From the NCBI GenBank assembly GCA_036845225.1, contig DAIUEJ010000002.1:1-64000 (forward strand): a DNA stretch of 64,000 bases, written 5' to 3'. Under the pieces are notes generated by a model. The model was not told where the DNA came from. It saw nothing but the letters and a program-made list of their open reading frames with translations, and did not search any database. Positions 8,343-15,496 of this stretch are shown here, piece by piece. Each line of letters starts with the position of its first letter. Within the stretch, counting starts at the first letter, position 1. Origin of the DNA: FEN-680 sp036845225. GTDB lineage: Bacteria; Actinomycetota; Geothermincolia; Fen-727; Anoxymicrobiaceae. Both the position numbers and the translations under genes were made by a program.

Positions 8343-9293
8343 CTAGTTGTTCTTCTTGAATACCTCGGGATGGAGTATCTGCGCGAGCTGCTGTAGCCCC
8401 CGTACCATCCGCGGTCCGGACCTGACGAAGGGATTGTCTTCCACGACGTAGACTCTTCCGTCCTTGACGGCCTTCAACGCTGAGTACCCGGGCCGCTGGG
8501 ATATGTCGGCGGGGTCGCTCTGGCTGCCCTTGACGGCGACATAGACGTCGGGGTTGTCCTTGAGCAGCTGCTCCTCGCTGAACTCGGGGAACTGTGGTCC
8601 CGCGGTGGCGCCGAGGTTCGTGCCGCCGGCGGCCCTTATCATCAGGTCGATCATCGTCCCCGTGCCGGCGGTCATGAGCGGTTGCTTGTATATCTCGAAG
8701 AATACATCGGTCTTTCGAAGCCCCTTGGCCTTGGCCTCGATCTGGCTGACCTGCTTCCGCATGGCTTCGACCTTCTTTGCGGCGACATCCTTGATGCCCG
8801 CCATCTCGCCGACGGCCTCCATGTCCTTGAACAGCGCTTCAAAGCTCTTCGGGTCGATCACGAACACCTTGATGCCGAGCTTGTTCAGGCTCTCGACCAT
8901 GCCTTTCTGGATCCCGCCCGTCACGAGCACGACCTGCGGGTTGACGGACGCGATCTTCTCGACGTTAGGAGTTGAGAAGTCGCCGATCTTTGGCTTCTTC
9001 TTAGCGGCCGGTGGATAATCGCAGAAAGTGGTCACTCCGACCAGCTTTCCCTCCGCTCCTACCGCATAGACGATCTCCGTGTTTCCGGGGGCGAGAGAGA
9101 CTATCCTGTTGGCGGCCTTGTCCAGCATGAGCGTATTGCCCGCGTCATCGGTGAGGGTGATCTTCCCGGCGCTGCTGGATCCGCCGGTGCTCCCGCATCC
9201 GGCGAGGCTGGCGAACAGGAGAGTTGCCAGCCCAAACATGACTGCCAGGGTCAAAAGTCTGTGCGATTTTCCACCGAATGATTTCATATACAT
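8343..9293 (-). CDS. btuF: Corrinoid-binding lipoprotein of the ABC importer
   Basis: A 316-residue periplasmic-binding-protein-like lipoprotein. The signal sequence ends in the lipobox LAGC, followed by a Gly/Ser linker. The mature part has the BtuF/FhuD layout: RIVSLAPGNTEIVYAVGA, then DYPP, then PQVVLVTGG. ATG 9293 has AAGGAG 8 bases upstream. It is the first gene behind the cobalamin riboswitch and terminator, so uptake should fall when B12 is plentiful. A 70-bp gap separates it from cobT. Confidence 0.92.
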   Translation of the reverse strand: MYMKSFGGKSHRLLTLAVMFGLATLLFASLAGCGSTGGSSSAGKITLTDDAGNTLMLDKAANRIVSLAPGNTEIVYAVGAEGKLVGVTTFCDYPPAAKKKPKIGDFSTPNVEKIASVNPQVVLVTGGIQKGMVESLNKLGIKVFVIDPKSFEALFKDMEAVGEMAGIKDVAAKKVEAMRKQVSQIEAKAKGLRKTDVFFEIYKQPLMTAGTGTMIDLMIRAAGGTNLGATAGPQFPEFSEEQLLKDNPDVYVAVKGSQSDPADISQRPGYSALKAVKDGRVYVVEDNPFVRSGPRMVRGLQQLAQILHPEVFKKNN

Positions 9294-9365
9294 TTCAAAT
9301 ACTCCTTGGCTGGTAATGTGCAATCGAACACGAGTGCTCCATCTACCTCCCTTCGGGCCAAGCAC

Positions 9366-9397
9366 GAAAAAACCGCCCCTCGTTTCGATGGGCGGTC
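9366..9397 (-). terminator. Intrinsic terminator of the cobalamin riboswitch
   Basis: Read on the minus strand, ACCGCCC (9396-9390) pairs with GGGCGGT (9378-9372) around an 11-base loop and is followed by a run of six U (9372-9367). It lies between the riboswitch aptamer and btuF, the position expected of a riboswitch expression platform working by premature termination. Confidence 0.88.
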
Positions 9398-9435
9398 TAA
9401 AAATCAGGCTGACCCAAACGTTCCCTTTCGCGAGG

Positions 9436-9608
9436 ATGTTAAGGTATCCGCCCGGGCAGGTCTCCTGGCTCGGTTCTGCGCTCCTCGCCCTTCCCGGCTT
9501 TCGCCAGTGGTATATGCGAGTCGCTCCCCATCACAGTGGCGCGTCCGCGCCGGATTCTCACCGGCTTCCCTATTAAGGCCGCTTGCCACCAGGTCGGCAT
9601 GTTATTCA
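9436..9608 (-). promoter_or_regulatory. Cobalamin (B12) riboswitch
   Basis: On the minus strand this region contains the hallmark sequences of the adenosylcobalamin aptamer in the right order: GGGAAGCCGGTGAGAATCC, then GCGCCACTGTGA, and finally the B12 box GCCAGGAGACCTGCC near 9465-9450. It sits between a good promoter and an intrinsic terminator upstream of btuF. It should switch off the whole nine-gene cobalamin unit when adenosylcobalamin is abundant. The outer boundaries are approximate. Confidence 0.95.
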
Positions 9609-9618
9609 GTTGTAAGAG

Positions 9619-9647
9619 ATTCTATGGCGGCTCGGGGGGCGAGTCAA
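9619..9647 (-). promoter_or_regulatory. Sigma-70-type promoter of the cobalamin operon
   Basis: On the minus strand, -35 TTGACT (9647-9642) and -10 TAGAAT (9624-9619) are separated by exactly 17 bases, predicting a transcript start near 9612, just before the riboswitch. The match to the consensus is strong and the placement is right. Confidence 0.8.
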
Positions 9648-9748
9648 ACGTCGCAGTGAGGATGGGGCGGTGCAGCAAACAGAGTCTATCCTCTGCCTTG
9701 CTTTATTGAACATAATTCCCACGTACGGTGACGAAGGGAGACACCACC

Positions 9749-10390
9749 ATGAGCGAGTTCGTCCGCCTGGCCACGGTGCAGGACTGCCGTGTTCTGGCGT
9801 ACCAGGCATACCTGGCCGGCAAGAGCCACCTGAACAGGTCGATCTACGACCTCATGTTCCCCGGAGTCCCCGGCCCCAACGACGAGCGCCTCACCGTGAT
9901 GGAGAACCTCCTGCAGACCAGGAACATCTCCTGGTTCCACTACACCTTCTGCAGCGTCGCCGAGGTGGAGGGGCAGGTCGCCGCTTCGCTCAACCACTAC
10001 GACAACCGGGAGGGCGCCCACGAGAAGCTGGGCGAGGCCCTCTCCGAGCTCGGCTGGGACAAGGAGGAGCGCCAGGCCATGCGCCGCCGCATGCTGCCAT
10101 ACGTGAACGTCGATTTCGAGAAGCCGACGGACTCCATGATCGTCGAGAACATCGCCGTGTCTCCCAAGTTCAGGCGGCGCGGCCTCGCCGAGGAGCTGCT
10201 CAATGAAGCGATCGGCATCGCCCGCACAGAAGGTCTCGCCAACGTCCAGGTCGGCGTCTTCATCGGCAACAAGCCCGCACAGAAAGCCTACGAGAAGTTC
10301 GGGTTCAAGGCCGTGAACGAGAAGACGGACCCGGCGTTCGAGGAGATGACGGGCAGCCCCGGCCTGATGCAGATGAGCCTCGACCTCTAG
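9749..10390 (+). CDS. GNAT-family N-acetyltransferase
   Basis: A 213-residue protein with a C-terminal GNAT core. The acetyl-CoA-binding motif A reads NIAVSPKFRRRGLAEELL, and AQKAYEKFGF is the usual motif B end. The N-terminal half is longer than in minimal GNATs and may set substrate choice, which I cannot predict. ATG 9749 has AGGGAG 8 bases upstream, whereas an in-frame ATG at 9728 has none. Its stop codon overlaps the convergent gene's stop (CTAG shared by both strands). Confidence 0.85.
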   Translation: MSEFVRLATVQDCRVLAYQAYLAGKSHLNRSIYDLMFPGVPGPNDERLTVMENLLQTRNISWFHYTFCSVAEVEGQVAASLNHYDNREGAHEKLGEALSELGWDKEERQAMRRRMLPYVNVDFEKPTDSMIVENIAVSPKFRRRGLAEELLNEAIGIARTEGLANVQVGVFIGNKPAQKAYEKFGFKAVNEKTDPAFEEMTGSPGLMQMSLDL

Positions 10391-11397
10391 GCAGGGCCGT
10401 CAGTCGGCTTGCGCGCGCTCCGCAACCTGAGCGCGATCCCCAGCGCTATCAGCACCAACCCGCCAGCCAGGTACGACACCGGCGTCCACACGAGGTCAAG
10501 GTCGATCAGCCAGAAATACTTCGCGGCCGAGTCCAGGGTCTGGCGCGCGCTTGCCTTCGTCCCCCCGTATTCGACTCTCGCCAGCTTGATGTAATCGGGC
10601 GACATGCCCGGGCCGTTCTTGGCGTAGTACTCGTAGCTCAGGTCAGGGACGTAGGCGACCATCCCCGTCCGCGGCTCGACGTACTGCGTCGCGGTCTGCT
10701 TCTTGTAATACGACATCTGCATCGAAGCGTTGTCCGCGATCGGCAGATCGCTCTGCCCTGCCATCTCCTTGAGCTGCTTACCCGTAAGGGTCTCGGGAAG
10801 GCCCGGGGGCGGCTTGACCATCTTCTCCATCGAACCGGGCGACTTGTAGACATAGACCGTCACGCCCTTGTACTTGTCACCGTCCATCTTCTGCTCACGG
10901 ACGAAGAAGGCCCCGTTCGTGCGGTTCAGCTCGTCGTCCCAGAGCGGGTAGCCCTTCTTCCGGGCTCCCAGCGGAAACGTGAGAGACCAGCCGGAGCGTT
11001 CGACCCCGGGCAGGTACCCGGGAACGTTCTCGGAGGTGCGCCTGTCCAGCACATAGGTAGCAGCGGGGCGCACGCCGACCATTGGCTGGCTCGTGCTCGA
11101 GTCTGTCACGTTGACGTTCTCGTCGACGACAAGGACCTTGCCGTTGCCCCTGGAAGGTACGCTGCGGTCCTCCGCGTGAATGGCGAGCGGGACGACCTTC
11201 TCCTGGCCTGGCGGGTAGAAGCGGCGCGTGGCACTGTCGGCGTAGAGCGTGAGCTTCCCCTTGTAGTCGGTGATGACCTCGAGGTCTTTGGGAAGCTTGA
11301 TGAAGAGCGGAGCGATGCCCCACGCCCAGACAGGCGCGATCATCACCAGCAGGGCGCCGATGACTATGAGGACGGTGCTCGCTCGAGAATGCTTCAA
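10387..11397 (-). CDS. DUF3068 (PorA-like) membrane-anchored protein
   Basis: A 336-residue protein with a TM segment at residues 8-28, a long extracytoplasmic domain (VPLAIHAEDRSVP, TSENVPGYLPGVERSG, YPLWDDELNR) and a second TM segment near the C-terminus followed by RLRSARK. This layout matches the DUF3068/PorA family, which is largely actinobacterial and whose role is poorly defined. The start is TTG 11397 with AGAGG a few bases upstream. The stop overlaps that of the convergent acetyltransferase. Confidence 0.82.
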   Translation of the reverse strand: MKHSRASTVLIVIGALLVMIAPVWAWGIAPLFIKLPKDLEVITDYKGKLTLYADSATRRFYPPGQEKVVPLAIHAEDRSVPSRGNGKVLVVDENVNVTDSSTSQPMVGVRPAATYVLDRRTSENVPGYLPGVERSGWSLTFPLGARKKGYPLWDDELNRTNGAFFVREQKMDGDKYKGVTVYVYKSPGSMEKMVKPPPGLPETLTGKQLKEMAGQSDLPIADNASMQMSYYKKQTATQYVEPRTGMVAYVPDLSYEYYAKNGPGMSPDYIKLARVEYGGTKASARQTLDSAAKYFWLIDLDLVWTPVSYLAGGLVLIALGIALRLRSARKPTDGPA

Positions 11398-11484
11398 GGT
11401 ACCTCTTTAGACGGTGCGGGTCCGGGATCTGACATTTATTCTATCGGTACCTTGCGGCCGCGCGCTGAACGGGACCCGGTCAGC

Positions 11485-13029
11485 CTACAGCTCCGGCCAG
11501 TCGTTCACCAGCATGCTCGACGCCGCGATGCCGGAGAGCATCACCAGCGGCACACCGCCTCCCGGGTTCGTGCACTGCCCGGTGAGGTAGAGGTTGTCGA
11601 TGATGCGCGAGCGGTAGTTCGGCCGGAACGGCCCCATGTTAGACCCGCTCATCTCGAGGCCGAAGAAGGCGCCCTCGGGCAGCTTCAGCCGCCGCTCCAG
11701 CTCGACCGGCGTGACCGAGTCCATCCACTCGACGTTCGAGCGCAGCCCGGGGAAGGCGCGCTTGTCGAGCGAGTCGATACAGTCCCACGCCCACTCCTCG
11801 GCGATGTCGTCCCACTCGTGGTACTTGAGCTTGTAAGGCGCGATGTAGATTGCCGATAGCACCTGCTTGCCCTCCGGCGCCAGGTCGGGGTCGTCGTGGG
11901 ACGCGCAGCTTATCAGGAAAGCCCCATCGTCCGGCCTGTAGAGCAGGCCCTTGTCGTAGAACTCGTACCACACGTCGTCGAACTTCCGGCGGTTCGTCAG
12001 CAGCACCGTGAAGTGCGCCCGCACCGAGTCCATCTTCTCCTTGAGCCCGACGTAGAAGGTCGGCGCCGGGATCGAGCACGGCTGGTTCTTCACCGCGCGC
12101 TTTGCGACCCAGGGCAGGTGCTCTTCGCCCACGAGGTCGAGGTAGGTCGTGCGCGAGTGCGCGTTGGAGATGACCGCCTTCGCGCTTATCTCGTCGCCGC
12201 CCGCGAGCCGGACGCCCTCCGCGCGGCCGTTCTTGATGACTATCTTCTCGACGAGCGAGTCGAACCTGATCTCCCCGCCGAAGCGCTCCATGATCTTGCG
12301 CAGCGCCTTGGGGATGGCGATCATGCCACCCTTCGGGTAGTAGTAGCCCATCCTGCCCATGTAGGTGATGTTGGAGAGCATCCCCGTGCAGCGGTGCGCG
12401 GGCAGCGCGGCATAGAGGTTCTCCCAGCCGAACATCAGGCGGATGCGGTCGTCCTTGAAGTACGAGTTCACGACCTTGTCCAGCGTGCGGGTCGCGAGCC
12501 ACATGTTGACCGGCAGGGCGGGGAGCTGCTCCCTTCGCCCCATCATCTTGATGGCGTTCGAGAGCTTGGTGACGTCCTGCAGCGCGGGCATCGGCACCGA
12601 GAGCGCGGACAGGTAGAGGTCGAATATCTTCTGCATGTCATTGCAGTAGCGGTAATAACCGTCCACGTCGGCGGGCGAGATCGAGGCGACCACCTCGGCC
12701 ATCTCGTCTATGTCCCGCAGCAGCAGCACCCGGGTGCCGTCGTCGAGGATGGTGTCGTAGACGGGGTCGATGAGCCGGTAGTCCAGGTAGTCTTCGAGCC
12801 GCAGGTCGAGGAGCTCGAAGAGCTTGTAGTACATCTCGTGCCCGATGACGAAGACCGCGCCCACGTCCGGCTGAAAGCCGTCGTGGTTGTAGTTGGAGCA
12901 GCAGCCTCCGATGCGGTCGCTCTGCTCGAGCACCAGCACCTTCATGCCTTCCTTGGAGAGGAGGGCGCCGCAGGTGAGGCCGCCGACCCCCGAGCCGATG
13001 ATGACAACATCATATTCGTGCCTTGCCAT
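11485..13029 (-). CDS. Phytoene-desaturase-like FAD-dependent oxidoreductase
   Basis: A 514-residue flavoprotein of the CrtI/COG1233 superfamily. The dinucleotide-binding motif is VVIIGSGVGGLTCGALL at residues 8-24, followed by VLVLEQSDRIGGCC. The C-terminal FAD motif reads NLYLTGQCTNPGGGVPLVML. The family includes carotenoid desaturases and isomerases and many uncharacterised retinol-saturase-like enzymes. No other carotenoid genes are nearby, so the substrate is open. The small membrane protein gene at 13079 lies just upstream on the same strand and may be cotranscribed. Confidence 0.82.
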   Translation of the reverse strand: MARHEYDVVIIGSGVGGLTCGALLSKEGMKVLVLEQSDRIGGCCSNYNHDGFQPDVGAVFVIGHEMYYKLFELLDLRLEDYLDYRLIDPVYDTILDDGTRVLLLRDIDEMAEVVASISPADVDGYYRYCNDMQKIFDLYLSALSVPMPALQDVTKLSNAIKMMGRREQLPALPVNMWLATRTLDKVVNSYFKDDRIRLMFGWENLYAALPAHRCTGMLSNITYMGRMGYYYPKGGMIAIPKALRKIMERFGGEIRFDSLVEKIVIKNGRAEGVRLAGGDEISAKAVISNAHSRTTYLDLVGEEHLPWVAKRAVKNQPCSIPAPTFYVGLKEKMDSVRAHFTVLLTNRRKFDDVWYEFYDKGLLYRPDDGAFLISCASHDDPDLAPEGKQVLSAIYIAPYKLKYHEWDDIAEEWAWDCIDSLDKRAFPGLRSNVEWMDSVTPVELERRLKLPEGAFFGLEMSGSNMGPFRPNYRSRIIDNLYLTGQCTNPGGGVPLVMLSGIAASSMLVNDWPEL

Positions 13030-13078
13030 CCTGCATGACCTCCCTGTGCTGGTCCTGCCCGCCTCGACTATCCGGTCC

Positions 13079-13279
13079 CTAAACGAACAGCCGGAACCAC
13101 ATCTCCCGGCCCTCGAACAGCAGCTTGTTCATCCGGCTACGCTTCTCCTCGTCGAGCTGGAAGCCATAGTAGTACCCGGCGAGCGCGAACAGCGCGAGGA
13201 TGAACAGGTTTCTCTTCAAGTGTCTTTTCTTCTTCGGCGCCTCGGCGGCTTCCCCGGCGCCGGCTTTCTTGTCGCGCAC
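13079..13279 (-). CDS. Small single-pass membrane protein of unknown function
   Basis: A 66-residue protein with a charged N-terminal third (APKKKRHLKRN), one TM helix (NLFILALFALAGYYYGF) and a short basic tail. GTG 13279 has AAGGAG 7 bases upstream, which decides the start over an in-frame ATG at 13345. It ends about 50 bp before the flavoprotein gene and may be cotranscribed with it. I do not recognise the family. Confidence 0.65.
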   Translation of the reverse strand: MRDKKAGAGEAAEAPKKKRHLKRNLFILALFALAGYYYGFQLDEEKRSRMNKLLFEGREMWFRLFV

Positions 13280-13482
13280 TTCGTTTCTCCTTTGCAGTCG
13301 ATCGGCCGGGATTATTCTATCCGATATGCGGGCGAATGGGGTCAAGAATGGACTTGCCGGTCAGTTTTTCTGTCGCACGGCAGAGGTGGACAAGAAAGGT
13401 GGACGGTGCCTGACCCCTCTGGGGCCTGCAAGGTGAACGGCGACCGCCGCCCGAAGTAATCTAAACCACATATTGGTGTCGA

Positions 13483-13516
13483 CTTAAGAAAAAGGACCTG
13501 ACCCCTGAAAGTTAAG
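13483..13516. repeat. REP-like element at the amidase start
   Basis: The outer arms CTTAA (13483-13487) and TTAAG (13512-13516) are complementary and enclose the family core AAAAAGGACCTGACCCCTG. A related half-element, GGTGCCTGACCCCTC, lies near 13406-13420. The element runs into the first codons of the amidase signal peptide (see findings). The 273-bp stretch 13280-13552 holds no gene apart from this. Confidence 0.65.
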
Positions 13517-13552
13517 TCTGGAGAGAAGACGTTAGCCGCGGCACTGTGCGCT

Positions 13553-15496
13553 TTGCTCGCGGGCGCCCTGATTCTTTCCGCGTGCCCGCTCGCCTCGGCC
13601 TCGGGGGGGAGCGACTCTCTCGGGGCGACCGCGCTGTCGGCGGACTGGTACTTCGCCGAAGGGACGACCCGCGGCGGGTTCACCACTTACATCGCGGTCA
13701 TGAACCCGAGCGCCTTCGACGCGACGGTGACTTTCACCTACATGCTCGGCAGCGGCAATCCCGTGACGCGGGACCACACGGTCGCGGCGAAGAGCCGCTT
13801 CACCCTGGACATCTCGAGCGACGTCGGGGCGGACAAGGATGTATCCACTTTCATCCACAGCACGAAGAAAGTGGTGGCCGAACGCCCGATGTACTTCATC
13901 TATCACGGCAAATGGGACGGCGGGCACGACTCGCTCGGGGCGACCGGCCTCTCCAACAACTGGTACTTCGCGGAGGGTACCACCCGCGATAATTTCACCA
14001 CCTACCTCGCGGTGATGAATCCGGGCACGACTGATGCGGACGTGACTTTCACCTACATGCTCGGCTCAGGCGAGCCGGTGCAGCGGACGCACACCGTCGC
14101 CCCGCGTAGCCGCTTCACGCTCGATGTCGCGAACGACGTCGGAACCGGGCAGGACGTATCGACGTCCGTCCACAGCACCCTGCCGGTGGTGGCAGAGCGG
14201 CCCATGTACTTCAACTACATGGGCAAGTGGGACGGAGGGCACGACTCCCTCGGCGCCCAGGGCCTGTCCGCCGACTGGTACTTCTCGGAGGGCACCACCC
14301 GCGACGGTTTCACGACCTACCTCGCCATAGTCAATCCCGGCTCGGAAGAAGCCTCCGTCGAGTGCACCTACATGCTCGGCTCGGGCGAGCCGGTGACCGT
14401 CACCCACTTCGTGCGCCCCAGGTCGCGGTTCACCCTTGACGTCTCGAAGGACGTGGGTCCCGGGCAGGACGTCGCCTCGCTCCTTCGCAGCAGCGTGCCG
14501 GTGGTGGCTGAGCGACCGATGTACTTCGATTACCAGGGCAATTGGGACGGCGGGCATGACTCGCTCGGCGCCAACACCATGGCTAGCGACTGGTACTTCG
14601 CGGAGGGCACGACCCGGGACGGCTTCAACACCTACGCCGCGATCCTCAACGCGGGTGACGCCGACGCGACTGTGACCTTCACGTACATGCTCGGCGCAGG
14701 CACGCCCGTGGTTCACCCGCACACCGTCCCCGCGCACAGCCGCTTCACGATCGACCTCGCGAACGAGGTCGGCCCGGAGCAGGACGTCTCCATGTTCGTC
14801 CACAGCACGCTCCCGGTGGTCGCGGAGCGCCCGATGTACTTCCGCATCCCGGCGAAGGCGGTCATCTGCCTCGACCCCGGGCACTCGGGACACACCGGCA
14901 ACGAGATCGACCCCGCAACGGGCCTCAACGTGGGCGACAACACCGGCTGCCCCGGAGAGCTCGACGCAATGTGGCAGCTCGCGCTCGTTGAGAAGGCGGC
15001 TCTGGAGGATGCCGGTTATGAGGTGAGGCTCACAAAGAGCGGCGCGAACGACTATTACACCTTACGGCAGCGCGCCGACCTGGCGAACACCTGTGACGTC
15101 TGGGTCCGCCTCCATTACGACGACACCGGGTACACAGGGGTGTTGAGGCCGCCGCCGAACGCCGCGCGCTGCCCTGTGTCCGACCCGTCGCGCATAACCG
15201 TGGTGGACGCCGGGGTGGCAGAGTGGAGCAACAGGCTCGCGGCGGTGGTCGCGCCTTACTTCGGTCTCGCCGTCAAGGACGATACCGGCGGTACCAGCCA
15301 GGGCAACGCCACTCCGCCGGGACATCCGACCTGCCTCGTAGGCAGCGTTCTATCGCGGGTGCCTGTCATTCTGATCGAACACAAGGCGGGGATCATCGTA
15401 GGCTCGGCGGATTCGGTTCCCGCGACTCGCCAACAGGTCGCGACCCAACTGGTCCAGGCGCTCGACGCCTTCTTCGGTTCGCAGTGGGTCCTCTAG
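13553..15496 (+). CDS. Secreted N-acetylmuramoyl-L-alanine amidase with four WYF-EGTT repeats
   Basis: This is a cell-wall hydrolase candidate. Residues 21-436 are four 105-residue repeats. Residues 438-647 form an Amidase_3 domain: zinc ligands in CLDPGHSG, Glu in LALVEKAALE and His in VRLHYDDTG, plus the catalytic Glu in VILIEHKAG. The repeats probably bind wall or surface polymers. TTG 13553 is the only conventional start, but it cuts the signal peptide. In frame upstream (13508-13552) the sequence KVKSGEKTLAAALCALL supplies a proper basic n-region, with no ATG, GTG or TTG before the stop at 13499-13501. CTG 13505 has AAAGGA 8 bases upstream. The stop overlaps the convergent polyferredoxin gene. 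Confidence 0.85.
   Translation: MLAGALILSACPLASASGGSDSLGATALSADWYFAEGTTRGGFTTYIAVMNPSAFDATVTFTYMLGSGNPVTRDHTVAAKSRFTLDISSDVGADKDVSTFIHSTKKVVAERPMYFIYHGKWDGGHDSLGATGLSNNWYFAEGTTRDNFTTYLAVMNPGTTDADVTFTYMLGSGEPVQRTHTVAPRSRFTLDVANDVGTGQDVSTSVHSTLPVVAERPMYFNYMGKWDGGHDSLGAQGLSADWYFSEGTTRDGFTTYLAIVNPGSEEASVECTYMLGSGEPVTVTHFVRPRSRFTLDVSKDVGPGQDVASLLRSSVPVVAERPMYFDYQGNWDGGHDSLGANTMASDWYFAEGTTRDGFNTYAAILNAGDADATVTFTYMLGAGTPVVHPHTVPAHSRFTIDLANEVGPEQDVSMFVHSTLPVVAERPMYFRIPAKAVICLDPGHSGHTGNEIDPATGLNVGDNTGCPGELDAMWQLALVEKAALEDAGYEVRLTKSGANDYYTLRQRADLANTCDVWVRLHYDDTGYTGVLRPPPNAARCPVSDPSRITVVDAGVAEWSNRLAAVVAPYFGLAVKDDTGGTSQGNATPPGHPTCLVGSVLSRVPVILIEHKAGIIVGSADSVPATRQQVATQLVQALDAFFGSQWVL
13613..14866 (+). repeat. 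Four tandem 315-bp coding repeats
   Basis: Units begin at 13613, 13928, 14243 and 14558. Each encodes about 105 residues with the landmarks DSLGA, WYFAEGTTR, TYMLGSG, SRFTLD and VVAERPMYF; the fourth lacks the final WDGGH. The DNA is similar but not identical between units, so this is old duplication rather than fresh slippage. A lone, broken relative lies at 54134-54477. Confidence 0.9.
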
